From Armillaria gallica (taxonomy: Eukaryota; Basidiomycota; Agaricomycetes; Agaricales; Physalacriaceae): 64,000 nt of DNA. Below are positions 11,765 to 23,345 of this stretch, piece after piece. The position numbers and the translations under genes were made by a program. The notes below the pieces were generated by a model. The model had not been told where the DNA came from. It saw nothing but the letters and a program-made list of their open reading frames with translations, and did not search any database. Location: the NCBI GenBank assembly GCA_037576215.1, contig JBANDB010000015.1, positions 62,001 to 126,000 of the forward strand, written 5' to 3'. Each line of letters begins with the position of its first letter. Positions within the stretch are counted from its first letter, which is position 1.

Positions 11765-13648
11765 ATGGCTAATTATGGTAAGTATTGTCTTCTTTTCTTT
11801 GTTTCAAATGTGTATTCCACTCACGAAAAAACACCAGGATTCCATACCGCCCCACCGTACTATCGCATACGAAAGAATTGGATAGAAGTCACAGAGAAAT
11901 ACAGGAAGGATGGCAGTGTAAGGATCTCACGATGGCATGGAAGGACACTCGATAACATATTTCAGGGACTCTTCACTTACGCAAAGTTCCCGGGGGTGAC
12001 GATCTCCGTGTTCACAGAGATTGGACAGGCGGATGAGGACATCATTGTTCCATTGCAGCGCATTTATATTGGTACAACGCCTGTGATATCATCCTCTCTT
12101 GCCGACACTCCTTGTGCTATCCTCGGCCGCCGGGGCCTCTTGAAGCGACTCAATGCCACCCTCGGAACATCACACACCTTGGACAACCCGACCTTCTCCT
12201 CCCTCCTTCAAGATTGCATCGCAAAGAACTACGATTTTGGTACCGCTTACGGCTTTCTCCGTCCGGCATGGTACAGTAAAGACCGGAGTTCAATACCAGA
12301 CATAATACGGGAATGTGAAGAGAAGGACCGAGAGATGCGACAAAGCGCACTGCGTGGAAGCGAAATTGTGGATCCGCATATCCACCCTCGTCGTACATGG
12401 GATTTATACAGCAATCGTGTTGTGCCAATGTGGACCACTGGCGCAGCACATCCACATCCTATATCACATGCTTGGGTGCAAAACAAGGATCGCGTGGATG
12501 TCTGGACGCCCGTCAATGGACGTGAATGGCCAGTGCCTATCCCGAAGGATACCAACCTCGATCTCATCGGCATCGAGATGCTAAATAAGGGTTTGGAGTA
12601 CGTGTGGCTGGACGTGCTCTGCTTAAGGCAGGAAGGAGGACCGAGGGAGGATTTGCGTGTGGAGGAATGGAAACTGGATGTTCCCACCATTGGAGCACTG
12701 TATAACGTGAAGAAGGTGCGTTGCTACCTCAATGGACTGGGTCGGCCACTCAGTGAAGAGAACGACTACTCTAGCAGTGACCGCTGCTGGTTTAATCGCG
12801 CTTGGACACTGCAGGAGACCGGATCCGAGGGCTATGAAGTTTGCGGAGTTACGCTGAATGGACCACTTGACGCGAAGCCGGACAAGGACGGGAAATATGA
12901 CACTGAGGTTCTGATGACATTTCACCGGAAGCTGCTGACCCTGAAGCGTCTTTCGTCCCAACCATTTGAAGTGCTGGAGGAGATGCAACGCCGGGTGTCG
13001 ACAAAACCAGTGGATAGGATTGCGGCGATAGCGATCCTTCTGTGGTCATCCACAATACCAGCATACAACGAAAGCCACACTCTCGAGGGTGCATGGACAG
13101 CCTTGTTAAATGTGATCAGTCCCAGGACACGGGCAGCTCTATTCTTTTGGTTTCCTGAACCGGGAATTGCAGGTGCAACGTGGCGGCCGTCATGGAAACA
13201 AGTGATGAAGACATCTCTACCCAAAGATTATCCATCGAATGGGGTTCATTTCATGGCTGTTAGAAGGGATAACGAGACTAAGACTGATCAATGTGACGAG
13301 GCGTTCTGCATTGAAAAATGCTTCGTGCGCGGGTTGGCTGTAGGTGGTGCGCTAGGAACCGATCGACATGGGGAGTTGCTCGTTCGAGACGCGTTCGGGA
13401 TACAGCATGCATTCCCTGTTGTTGCGACACACCAGTACCCTATACCCGAAAACACGTACACACTGATCAGATATGAGTTATCTTATTCCCGTTCCCTTGA
13501 GCTGGGGGTACAGTGGGTTGTCGGCGAAAGGTTCGCAGACCAGAGGTTCAAGAAACTGTCAGTGCTCACAATGGCAGCGGGCGTGGTACAAAGTATGTTG
13601 AAAGACCTTCAATCTAAAGAAGAAAAGCGTGTCAATGTTCTGGTTTAA
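11765..13648 (+). CDS. HET-domain (heterokaryon incompatibility) protein, intact copy
   Basis: HET-domain proteins act in fungal non-self recognition and can trigger incompatibility cell death. The three classic HET blocks are present in order: PISHAWVQ (around residue 212), EYVWLDVLCLRQ (around 258) and CWFNRAWTLQE (around 320). Between them lies LDVPTIGALYNVKKVRCYLNGLGR. The frame is open from 11765 to the TAA. I read a first intron at 11778-11837 (GTAAGT...CAG, 60 nt). It is supported by the homologous intron in the decayed copy and leaves about 607 aa. A second GT-AG pair just after the stop (about 13649-13709) is conserved in both copies and may be a 3'UTR intron. No partner domain (NACHT, WD40) is seen. 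Its paralog at 60813-62671 is broken, so this is the functional member of the pair. Confidence 0.85.
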   Translation: MANYGKYCLLFFVSNVYSTHEKTPGFHTAPPYYRIRKNWIEVTEKYRKDGSVRISRWHGRTLDNIFQGLFTYAKFPGVTISVFTEIGQADEDIIVPLQRIYIGTTPVISSSLADTPCAILGRRGLLKRLNATLGTSHTLDNPTFSSLLQDCIAKNYDFGTAYGFLRPAWYSKDRSSIPDIIRECEEKDREMRQSALRGSEIVDPHIHPRRTWDLYSNRVVPMWTTGAAHPHPISHAWVQNKDRVDVWTPVNGREWPVPIPKDTNLDLIGIEMLNKGLEYVWLDVLCLRQEGGPREDLRVEEWKLDVPTIGALYNVKKVRCYLNGLGRPLSEENDYSSSDRCWFNRAWTLQETGSEGYEVCGVTLNGPLDAKPDKDGKYDTEVLMTFHRKLLTLKRLSSQPFEVLEEMQRRVSTKPVDRIAAIAILLWSSTIPAYNESHTLEGAWTALLNVISPRTRAALFFWFPEPGIAGATWRPSWKQVMKTSLPKDYPSNGVHFMAVRRDNETKTDQCDEAFCIEKCFVRGLAVGGALGTDRHGELLVRDAFGIQHAFPVVATHQYPIPENTYTLIRYELSYSRSLELGVQWVVGERFADQRFKKLSVLTMAAGVVQSMLKDLQSKEEKRVNVLV

Positions 13649-14039
13649 GTGAGTACACATGTCGCACTCGTCTGAATCACCTTTACTGATTTAAAATCCA
13701 CCTCTAGGTTACCGCAACGTTACAGCGCAAGTCCCTATTTCGTTGTAGCCGTGCTGGAGGGAGCTGGGCAAGAGCTGGGCAGCTTGTTTGACATTTGTAT
13801 CAAACAAGAACGATCATTCAGTATAATTCACCTTAGTAGTGAATTGAAAGACATTGACAATTTCGTTATATTCGCCGTCGGGATTCATCAGGATTAGAAG
13901 CGTAGCGCCTGAAATGCACCCAAACTGTGGGAAGGATGCAGAAGCTGTGACAATGATAAGGTAAATTATAGGACCTACAATGGCGAAACGTCCCCGCCAG
14001 TTGTATCAAGCGGCGCTGAGGTTTAGGAAGGCTATGAAT

Positions 14040-16190
14040 AATTGAACGGTATGTACATCGATGTTGCGTACCTTTAAAAAACGCTCAATCTCAACCTCAA
14101 CCTTGAGCCACCTACAGCCTCGCATATCCGAAAACGTAACAGTCTGTGTTTAGACTATGCTCCAGCAGAAAGATCTATCAGGGAAGGAACAGTAGGCGGC
14201 GAGCACGCTGAGATTTCTCAATTTCTTAGCAAGACGGAAGCAAGCAGTATTATTAGCCTGTAAAGCAGCGAAATTTGATTGACTCGAGTTCAAGAAACCC
14301 AGGTATCTATGGAGAATGGACGCAGAAAAGCTGAACCACAGCAAAATCGAGTTCCCAGCATACCCTTTTTCCTTAAGCGCCCGGGTCAAAGCCAGTGTGT
14401 TGAATGAAACACCGGTGCTTGCTCGCACTTAGGCACAACGAGACGATATCACATCCATTTGGCAGAGCTTCCAAAGAAACCGAGTGAACCGAGTTTCCAG
14501 GAACGACATGTTCATCCAGAAATGAAGAAGGGGAATAGGGGCCCAGAGAATCACGAAAAAAGGTGCGCCGACACAACCTTGGGAAACAGTCGTTCAGGCT
14601 TGTCAGTTATATCGTAAGTGTTGTTGTACTTACCCATAGTCGTACACCGCAAGACAAGAAGTGGACACAGACAGAGGTATCTTCAGGGATAACCTGTAAG
14701 AAAGAAAGCGGCGATTGCTGGAAGAAAATTCCAATAGCGAATCTAGGAGAAATACACGGATGCTGTGTATTCTAATGATACATCAGGTACCTTATGACAC
14801 ATCCACCAAGAGGATTTCCGGTATGCGTGGAAAGTGCACCACTCCTCGTTGTGCTTCGATAATCGCCTTATACGCACTGTCTTTGCAAAATAAGCAAGGT
14901 ACGTCTCTCAACGGGAATCGACGTACCTTGCAGGTATTTTCCAATTCGCTGAGCCACCAGGTGCGAATGTCAAATTTCTGTCACTACGCGCTTTATAAGG
15001 TGATACCTTAATAACTTTTGTGGGAAAATGCACACATACATTACCGAGGGCTCCCCTCTATCATCGCTTGTCGATTCCGAAATGTGCAGACTATTCTGGG
15101 AACGAAGACATGCTGCGATGATTGTCTGGGCGTAAGTTGATTTGCCGTGTTCGACACTGGTTCTAGTGTCAGACGGCTACAAGGAAGCCAGGAGGATGAA
15201 CACGTACTTCAATACTAGGGTACCCTCTTGTTTTCCTGCCGTAAGCTCGTAGCGTCATATGCGACAGCTTCTGCAATGGATGACGCCGGTATGATCTCTT
15301 TCCGTCCAAGTTAATCCGTCACAAACGAAAGGGCTAACATTTGTTATATTTGCCGGCGGGTATACGCTGGGGAGAGAGCGAAGCAAAAGGAAGTGTGAGA
15401 AGCATATAAACCGATAAGATATAGAGAGGAGAAAACGGCCTTGAACGACGGGGGTGGGGCAGCAACCATCTCTCTGAGCTACTATCTGATGGCGTGGCAG
15501 ATGGCATGACCTCGGACTTTACTGCACGAAAGAGTCGCTTCGACATGTATCGTGTTTAGTTGCGGCGCGAATGGGGTACGTGGAAGCATAGCATTTTCAT
15601 TCGGGTCCATATAAGTACAAGATATATCTGATACAGTGTGTCAGCGAAATCGTTATTAGGTAAAATGATGATAGCGTACAAAGAGGTAATGAACATCGCG
15701 CTGAGCACAACCTTCATGATACGGTATTCTGGACTGCAAAAAGGTCAGGCAAAGAATTTACGGTGAGGAGAAGGAAGAACTAGCCATCTGAAAAACCGCG
15801 TGATTGCGGCCAAAATCCTGGACTACCATGCTCAACGTCCATCAACGTCCGTAGGCAATATGGGCGTTCAAAGGCTCGTAAATGAAGTGGCGCTCAATAC
15901 TTGGCGTCCGCATTGATGAATTCCTACAGCGTCTAAAGATGAGAGACCGAGCTCAGGATGAGGTTTCGAGAACGGTATTACATAAGACTCGCTGGCGTAG
16001 TCTTCGATCCTTGTCCCAAGCAAGTCACCTTTAACAATAATCCTGATTTCGGCAGCTCATCAAAAAACCGCAAGCAAGCTGAGAGAAACTGAATCAATGA
16101 AGAGCGGGCGATACACAGTGGGAAGCTCACGGTGAATTAACCCGGCTAGGCAAGCGCTCCATTTTCGCCTTCGTACTCTTCCTACACGTC
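14040..16190. other. Intergenic, nothing recognised
   Basis: Several open frames under 100 codons on both strands, without domains or consistent splice signals. No repeats other than the end of the HET duplication at the left edge. Confidence 0.4.
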
Positions 16191-16261
16191 AAACCAAGTG
16201 GAACAGTGGGCCAAAGAAAGAAAAATAAAGAGAAGGCACGGTGAAGAGGCGCAGTATGGCG

Positions 16262-16400
16262 CCCAAGATGTTGGTCTTCAAGAAGAAAGGGAAGAAAGGG
16301 ATCCCCAAGTCGGAGCCCCGTGGAAGTCCCACGGACACTATGCGTGCATGGACCCTCTACGCGTTCCCGTGGGAAAGGCTGCGTGCTAAATGCGAAGATA
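16262..16400 (+). repeat. Dispersed repeat, copy 1 (inverted relative to 23.2-23.35 kb)
   Basis: The stretch with ccaagtcggagcc, cggacact, tgcatggaccctc, acgcgtt and cgtgggaaa matches, in the same order, the reverse complement of about 23217-23345. The two copies are clearly diverged. Short peptides encoded in one frame (HGPSTR.RGK) are shared, but no gene is recognised. Confidence 0.5.
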
Positions 16401-16409
16401 TCCGATGAT

Positions 16410-18980
16410 GGTAAATCAAAGAATATGACTCGGCCTCAGGGTGAGATTAGTTGTTTGTGGAAAATCCAAGCAAGAATGCGTGAAGGCGTACCTGCAAGCG
16501 GAAGACAATCGCCGGTGATTGCCTAACAGTTCGTCCATCGGTACGGGCAAGTCAGATGAAGTACACGCATGGAAAGAAGGTTCTCATGTCCGGAGTGGTC
16601 GCACTAGGCATTGGCAACTTAATCATCAAGGGATCACAGAGCGCAGACGCCGCGTATCCTGTGGTCACAGCTACTGGGCTGATCGAAATGATGCCCATCA
16701 TAGTCCACGGAGGTAGTCGAGCACATCTCTCGCCAATTATCCCATGGCGGTTGGTGGTTACCCATATGGGCTTCAACACACTACCAAGGAAGTCAGACCA
16801 GACCATCCAGATATTTGAGGTACAGACGAACGCACGCGAGTCTTTGAACCAGTCGCCACGCATCCCTGCATAATCTATCAAACCGCGAAGTTCGGTCAAT
16901 TGGAAGCCGTACACGCCTTATCTTGGAGGTTCTCCTACAGCGTTTTACAGCTCGACTCGTTAACATCGACTCTCTAATGAGCGGAAATCCGAAGGTTCGT
17001 GGGCGCCTAAAAGAAGATCAGACAACACGGCACCCTGGACATGAGACCGGGCTCACCGAATTATCGACGTCGACAGTACAATACCCTGGTTTCTCAAGAT
17101 CGATACCGTGAATAACAATGCTTTTCTCTTTGCAACACCGCCTGCCATCTTCGCCCTTGGGTATGCCCGTCGACTGAGTAGAATACTCCCAAGTGCCAAA
17201 GCGGAGACATCGCTGTGATGGAGACATGTCAGCCTATGCGAGACTGTCAAGTATGGCCTGGTGCCGCTTTTGCTTTGCAGATTGGCCGTGGGTGTAAAGA
17301 GTAAGTGCAAGCATGCAAATTACGAAGATGGCTATGCCCCGAAGTCTCTTGGGAATGAAAATCAAGCAGTAGTGGTAAGGAAGAGTTCTGATACGTACAT
17401 GGAAGATAGACTCGAGGAATAGGTTCTAGGCAAGGCAATATTTAGTTCAGATTTTATTGTCAACGAATATGTACTCACAAGGTGGATGAATGTGAAATCG
17501 TTACCTCTGGATTGGCTAAAAAGTCAGAATAAGAGTACGCTTACAAATAAGAATTGAGCGGTACTATACCAGAGTATGGGTGGCATCTTTCGTTCGTATG
17601 ACGCGCATCTTAACTGATGTCTACGCTATACGGAGGTGGTGGTGCTAAATTCGGGGAAGTGGAAGACAAAGACGCTATATTCGAGTCCGGTGGTGTTGAA
17701 TGCAATGCTGGAACGTCGTCGTCGCTGTCATTGATGCTCTCACTCATGATGCTGATGGTAGAATACAAAGACACGACGGCAGCGTTGGGTTAGGGTTCCA
17801 CTCTTGGATTTCGGATACTCGGCCCGAATCCGTAAATCTTTTTCAAAGAACGCTCGCCGACCATCTCCTCAGTCTGCGCCTATGATATGCAAGAGGTTGC
17901 TGCCTAGCCCGAATCCAGTTGACGTCTCAACAACATTGATCATTAAGGCCGTCCTAGGCTGTGCAGCCGAAGCCCAACAACACCTAAGAAACGAGGCTGC
18001 TATACAAAATCGTCGCCCCTAGGTAAGCTATCCTCCATCGCAAGTCTTTTTTAATCATTCGGATCTTAATCATCTCTTACCGTGTGAGGGACGTGCACAC
18101 GGAAAAGGACTTCGTTACAAGTACTGATAGCAAATGCTGTACAATATCGCTGACCAGGGAAGGCGATCACCGTATACTAGCACTCAAGCGACATTGCCGT
18201 ATCAGACCTGGAACTTAATTTCGTGAACAAGGTTTCTAATGTGAAAAAGAAGTACATTTGAATTAGGCGCCCATCATCACGTTAAAGTCCGTAACTTCTT
18301 CAAAAGCAGAGTGTTTCTGTCATGAGCACAGCTACCTTGTCCGTCGTTCCACCAGACCCTGCGAAAAGAGAATGCATGAAAATCTACACAAAGATCAGAG
18401 TAGAAGACAAGACAAGCGGCGCTACTGGAGACACACCGAGTAATTTGACACGACCGGAGGGCAGTACCCGCCAGGCGCTTAAACTTGAATTGGAGTACAG
18501 CTTCGAAGAACGTTCGTCCGAATAACGTAAAGCTCTTGTTCGCCACTGTGCAATCATTGGCGCCAGGGTCGTCGTCATTGATAAGATAGAGAGTACCAAT
18601 GGATTTGGAAGCTGCAAGGGAAAACCCAGATTATAGCGAGTTTCGCCTCGAGGGTGGTAAGTGACGGCGTCTTGGCCAATATGAATTCGCAAGCGTCTTA
18701 GATGGTGCACGCCTCTCCCATTCAAGGCTCTGATTACAATCGTCTCGTAAGACAGATGCTCGATCACGCGCACGAGCAAGCATGTACAAAGTATCAGGCG
18801 CGCCGTCGTGTAAGGAATTGAATTGTGGGTGTCAACCTTGAGTTAGGAGGTATCCGGGGGATAGGTAGGCTGTAACCATTTATCCGGGTTAAACATCCAC
18901 TGCAAGCTATACGCTCACACTCAGGGGAGAGGAATTTCTCGGTTATTGTTAACTGTGAATTTGCAGGATCACATGAACAT
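16410..18980. other. Intergenic, nothing recognised
   Basis: Only short open frames (up to 131 codons), no recognised domains, no clear repeats. A few GT-AG pairs could be drawn but nothing constrains them. Confidence 0.35.
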
Positions 18981-18982
18981 GT

Positions 18983-19072
18983 TAAGCCTTAATTAAGATA
19001 ATAGATTTTGCGAGATGCTAATTAAGGCTTTTATTAAGGCCTTATTAAGGGCTTCCTTAATTAAGCCCTCAC
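18983..19072. repeat. AT-rich nested palindromes built on TTAATTAAGG/CCTTAATTAA
   Basis: Within 90 bp there are six or so overlapping inverted copies of the unit. aagccttaattaag at the left pairs with ctaattaaggctt 20 bp on. agggctt ccttaatt aagccct at the right is itself a near-perfect palindrome. It directly abuts the left edge of the third HET-upstream fragment, so it may mark a transposon end or a recombination junction. Confidence 0.55.
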
Positions 19073-19079
19073 CCTTAGC

Positions 19080-19390
19080 CACTGGGAACCGGTGCTGCAA
19101 GATATGCTACCTTCGATTCGAGTTCTCTCTTACATCCTACCTGATCCTCGAGGACTGTAACTTCCATCAGCGTCGCACCCCTCCTTCCCTCGCTCCCAAG
19201 TCCGCTGAACGTCGGCAGGTACTCGCTCAGCCGAGTCTTCTCGGATCAATGGTGCTCTCATCACACGGTGTCTGTTCAATGCGGTGTTCTTCTTGGATTG
19301 GCATGTGAATGTACAAAATTGAATGAAAGCAGTGTTCCATACGTGAAGGAGTCTCCTGCGACGACCTGTTCATCTTAATATGTAATAAGT
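19080..19390 (+). repeat. Third, partial copy of the HET-upstream duplicated segment
   Basis: Homologous to about 10880-11160 and 59890-60160. Shared landmarks are the gggaaccggtg block, gattcgagttctc, tcctccttccctc.c.cccaagtc, gtcgagtcttc/agccgagtcttc, and an ending in gtaataagt. The frame PPSL.PKSAER.. is open in all three copies over about 60 codons. A weaker fourth fragment with tcgagtcttcttggat lies near 19784. Confidence 0.6.
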
Positions 19391-20119
19391 ACGCCATAGT
19401 GTTGTTCAGTCTTTTCAGTCACCCGAGATCGAGTATAGCGACAGGACCTTTCTATATTTTTGTGGTGACAACACTGGCTACCCATACTCCGACGATGACG
19501 CAGGACTGAAACTATCAAAGCTCTTTGTCTTGTCGACCATGGCACTAATGGAGCGAGAACGAAGGTCACAGTCCCTCGTGAGAAAGTGTATTGAATCACC
19601 ATGATTTTCGACTGCTGCAGCTGCAAATGACACACCTGAGGATGACGGAGTCATGATTCTGTTGCGTGGTCTCAGATGAACACTGCCCTACACAGTACAC
19701 ATTGCTGTCCATGGCAACTTTGATGTGACCATCACCTTCATATCACTCCTACCCTCATGGCCAAAACCGCTTCTATTCCCATTGTCGAGTCTTCTTGGAT
19801 ATCACTGGATTTCCAGAGAGCAGTTGTCTTCATGGATCAACATGTGGGACTACGGATTTAATAACGTCGGCGTTTGATATGCGGCCGCAGGGATTCCATC
19901 CATCGAAAGAAGCTTCTATTACATGACGTTCAGCGCTTATCTCCATACCATGCGCTTGTTTTTTCGGCGTCTCTATTGCAAGTAATCTTCTGAGGTTGCT
20001 AATGCAGACCTCAAGCTCCTCTACCTCCGTAGCGATAACATTCTTTAGACACTGCATTCATTGTTTTTGGGTGGAGTACCATGACGAACAGGTAAGCCTG
20101 CCAAGGCTTTTCGCCATTT

Positions 20120-20623
20120 TTGGTACTTATCTTTGTCACAGCTGCCGAACACCACCTACTGCTCCCATACGATCCGGGTACATTTCAAGTACTACTGCAT
20201 GCTTGTAAACCTGATGCAGACATCTCCGAGTTAATCCATTCATGGGATAGAATAAACCCAATGATGTACGTTTATGACGATACCACGTTTCTCATACACA
20301 ACTCCCTTCAACGATATCGAAGTTCACAAGAAAAGAGATCCTATTTGGACCAGGAAGCAGTGATCAAGGTCCACGGTTCCAGACACCGAGTGACCTTGAT
20401 TGTGATTCGTGCTGTATTGGCCGAAGTCAGTGCATCAGCTTCTTTGTGTCATCCAAAAGTAGTGTCGGAAATTGATACTTTCAATCTTGAAGCCTGTCTA
20501 GAGTTTGCCTACGCTCTGACCATTAGATTCATTCATGATCGGAGACATTCAGCAACTAATTTGAGGCGTATACATAAGCCGTGTCGCACTGCACAGAGCC
20601 TCTTATGTTGCTCTTATGCGTGA
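20120..20623 (+). CDS. Hypothetical protein fragment, unrecognised
   Basis: A 167-codon open frame starting from an internal ATG, with ordinary-looking composition (Leu, Ile, Val and His rich, no low complexity). I recognise no domain. A plausible 52-nt intron ends just inside its start (gtaagcctgcc...gtcacag, about 20091-20142), which could join it to an upstream exon around 19996-20090. Reading frames across that junction are ambiguous. It could equally be chance open sequence. Confidence 0.25.
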   Translation: MVLIFVTAAEHHLLLPYDPGTFQVLLHACKPDADISELIHSWDRINPMMYVYDDTTFLIHNSLQRYRSSQEKRSYLDQEAVIKVHGSRHRVTLIVIRAVLAEVSASASLCHPKVVSEIDTFNLEACLEFAYALTIRFIHDRRHSATNLRRIHKPCRTAQSLLCCSYA

Positions 20624-21077
20624 GAGTTTGATGAGGCTGATTTGACAACTTATGAACCCTTGCGGTGAGAAATTTCTGTGCGAAGACCACAAGTATAATT
20701 ACAACAGAGTGTTCAGTAACGCGCAACAATGACCCGTGAACTAAACACTTTTGGAAATACTTATTACTTACCAGTAACGGGGTCTCCAAATTGTCACTGC
20801 ACGATGAATATGGAAACTCACTGCCGGTGAACGGCAGATATCGACCTATAAGATTCTTACATTACTCCCAGATATGGCGGGAGGGGGCAGGGTCGTGTGC
20901 TACTTATAAGTCCGTTTTCCGCCGCTCACCTTGGCATCTATATCGCCAAAATACGGTACTGATTCGCAGGCACTTGTTTCATTCCCATCATATGCCTCAT
21001 ATAAACTTGAATAGCTACTCATCCTATCGGTACAAAAACTCCACACACGCGTACCAGCGCAACTCAATTCCCCCGAC

Positions 21078-22832
21078 ATGCAACGCTCCAACACAAGTGA
21101 AGCAAAGGACCAGGAAGAAGAGACGATACAGCTGATCACCCATTCGCGCATGAGAAATCGGTTATCATTATCGACGTTCGAGCCACCCCCACCTTCTCCT
21201 GTTACAACCACCTCTTCCCCCACGGTAAAGACTATACTATGTCGTGGCAAACCCATGGGCATAGTCGGAATGCTATTAGGCGCAGGGCTCACGGCCGGAA
21301 TACATCATGTCTTCCTTACCTTTCTACAAGGACGTGATGCGCAAGACCAGTTCTGGATCAGGAACTCCTCCAACGCACTTAGTACACTTGTACATTGGCT
21401 CTGCGCAGGTTCAGTTTCGATATCGCTTACACAGCTCGTGAGTGCATTTTTCCTTAAATGCATGGACAAACTTACAATGACGACACGACAGATTTGGCTG
21501 TTCCTGTGCCGCAGACCCTTTACTGTCAAACAGTTGAATCATCTATTCGGATTACCGGATCCTATTCAGACTCTCCGTCTGGTTTTGGCCTGGAGGATAG
21601 TCCCTATCATTATCATGGCCCTACTCTTGCAATCCCTAACCCTCGTATCCATTCTCGCACCGAACGCCCTCGAGGTGGGCTCAGGTTCTCCAAGGAATGA
21701 AATCATCTCCGTCCCGACTGTATCCTTCGGCAATGGAGATGCCTGGACAACGGGTTCGATGACTAACTGTACTTTTACCATGACCGTAACCTGGGAACGG
21801 ATCCTTTCGCGCTCCTTCCTATCTGACTCACTCATTGGGTGGAATGCGCCTGCAGGTTGTGGTAGCGCATGTAATTATACGATCGAGTATGCGGCACCAG
21901 CTCTACAGTGTTCAGAGATCGGTCAAGACGAGATACTTGACGATGGTGATGGCTCTTCAGGCCCCTCTAACCCTTCTGCAATCCTCCGGAGTACAAACAG
22001 CACCGTAGACACTGCAGTGTACAATGCTACGACCTCCGCCATCGACAACGTGTGGAATTTTACCATGGCATGGCGCACGTATCACGATTCCGCAGAGAAT
22101 ATCACTGTTGCAGGTGTTCGGTGCTCTTTACACAACTCTACACAGCGAGCTGTGGTTTCCTTTATCAACAACACAGCGTTAATCTCTCCCAGCGTTATTT
22201 CCTATAATGACCTTTTCTCTACCAGCGACCTTATTTGGGGCTGCCAGAATGGTAGCATTCCGGTTGCAGGACTCTCCACTCGCGCGAGCTACATTGCCAT
22301 TATGGAGTGGCTCTTCGACCAGCTAGATGGGGCGATAGAATTCTTGAGTGTCGGGGACAAGCAATGGTTCTCTGAGACGAAGGTGTTGACAGGTATCCTC
22401 TTCTCGATGAACGAATCCGCACGGACGTTTAGTCCGAATCCCTCAAATATGAGTCGGGCCCTGGAGGACGTCCTGGTGAACGCGACAATTGCGTTGATAA
22501 GTTCAGAGAGGGAGATGACGTTGGTGGAAGCATCAGTGGCGCACGACCAGCTGGTGTGGGTATATCAGTATCCCAGACTGTGGATACCTTATGCAGTCGC
22601 CCTGGTATGTACGGCCGTGTGTGGAGTGGCTGGGTTTGCGTGCATGGTGAAGAATGAAGATGTCAGGGATTTGGGCTTCTCAGCTATTGCAAAGGCGACT
22701 AGGAACGAAGCTTTGGATAACGTTTTTGGAGCAGGGACTGATAAGGATGTGAATGAGGATGTACTTTTACAGTATGGGTTACAGCGGAAGGATGGGCGGG
22801 GTCGGTTTCGCGTATTTGAACTGGCTATGTAG
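21078..22832 (+). CDS. Multi-pass membrane glycoprotein, uncharacterised fungal family
   Basis: Single-exon frame of 584 aa, ending in TAG. A Ser/Pro/Thr-rich cytosolic N-terminus (about 1-55) is followed by hydrophobic segments near residues 59-83, 100-125 and 170-195. A long luminal or extracellular domain (about 196-505) carries around a dozen N-glycosylation sequons (for example NCT, NYT, NST, NAT, NFT, NIT, NGS, NMS) and several cysteines. A last membrane segment lies near 507-531, and a charged tail of about 50 residues ends the protein. This layout is common among large uncharacterised membrane proteins of mushrooms. I do not know a function. It stands alone, and the start is the first ATG in frame. 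Confidence 0.7.
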   Translation: MQRSNTSEAKDQEEETIQLITHSRMRNRLSLSTFEPPPPSPVTTTSSPTVKTILCRGKPMGIVGMLLGAGLTAGIHHVFLTFLQGRDAQDQFWIRNSSNALSTLVHWLCAGSVSISLTQLVSAFFLKCMDKLTMTTRQIWLFLCRRPFTVKQLNHLFGLPDPIQTLRLVLAWRIVPIIIMALLLQSLTLVSILAPNALEVGSGSPRNEIISVPTVSFGNGDAWTTGSMTNCTFTMTVTWERILSRSFLSDSLIGWNAPAGCGSACNYTIEYAAPALQCSEIGQDEILDDGDGSSGPSNPSAILRSTNSTVDTAVYNATTSAIDNVWNFTMAWRTYHDSAENITVAGVRCSLHNSTQRAVVSFINNTALISPSVISYNDLFSTSDLIWGCQNGSIPVAGLSTRASYIAIMEWLFDQLDGAIEFLSVGDKQWFSETKVLTGILFSMNESARTFSPNPSNMSRALEDVLVNATIALISSEREMTLVEASVAHDQLVWVYQYPRLWIPYAVALVCTAVCGVAGFACMVKNEDVRDLGFSAIAKATRNEALDNVFGAGTDKDVNEDVLLQYGLQRKDGRGRFRVFELAM

Positions 22833-23216
22833 CGTGGAGCATATGAGGGAAGAAAGCGGTTATAAGATTGACTAGTTGTTGTCGAAGTGAAAACGTTGGT
22901 ACAGTTTTCTAATATGAGTTCACGTTTATATTATATTTGTAGACAATCAAAATGCAAAGAAATGTAACATGACCCTTACCTAAGTCAAAGGCACTACCGT
23001 AAAATCGCAGCAGAAAGTTGTCTGCCAGCTATTCGAGTTCAACATGTATGTGTCATAAAATTCGGTGGTAAAACATCATGATCACCAGACAGTGGAGACG
23101 AGACTATGATTTAGGCAAAGAAGGACACGCAGCAACGAGTGATGGTACTCAACTAGAGCTTGCGAAGGGACCTGTACCATGGAAAAGGGAAGAGGAAAAA
23201 GTAGATGGAATGAAGA

Positions 23217-23345
23217 ATTGAACGCCGGGTCGTGTTGAAGGACAGCTTTCCCACGAAAACGCGTCGAGGGTCCGTGCACACCCAAGTGTCCGGGGGACCT
23301 CCACCGTGATTGAGGCTCCGACTTGGCGTTCCTTCCTTCCCTTCC
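23217..23345 (-). repeat. Dispersed repeat, copy 2 (inverted relative to 16.26-16.40 kb)
   Basis: Reverse complement matches the copy at about 16262-16400 over the ccaagtcggagcc, cggacact, ggaccctcgacgcgtt and cgtgggaaa blocks. Downstream, 23360-24320 is AT-richer and contains several ccatacccca phrases (23520-23655) but no gene. Confidence 0.5.

Larger units (their letters stand above)
10060..14030 (+). repeat. HET-locus segmental duplication, copy 1
   Basis: This block is homologous, in the same orientation, to about 58970-63030. It covers an upstream transcribed-looking segment (about 10.06-11.76 kb), the HET gene, and 3' flanking sequence to about 14.03 kb. Matching landmarks include ttcattatc..t near 10200 and 59141, tcctccttccctc near 10983 and 59990, and gaattgaaagacattga versus aaactgaaagacgttta near 13840 and 62850. 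Copy 1 is CpG-rich relative to copy 2. A third, partial copy is at about 19080-19390. Confidence 0.75.

Noticed and set aside
12247..12690. Minus-strand frame of 147 codons (and similar at 12623-12988, 61960-62244)
   Set aside because: Antisense shadows of the HET gene; no codon or homology support.
21458..21835. Overlapping short frames inside the membrane protein gene
   Set aside because: Shadows of the 584-aa frame, which has clear membrane segments and sequons.
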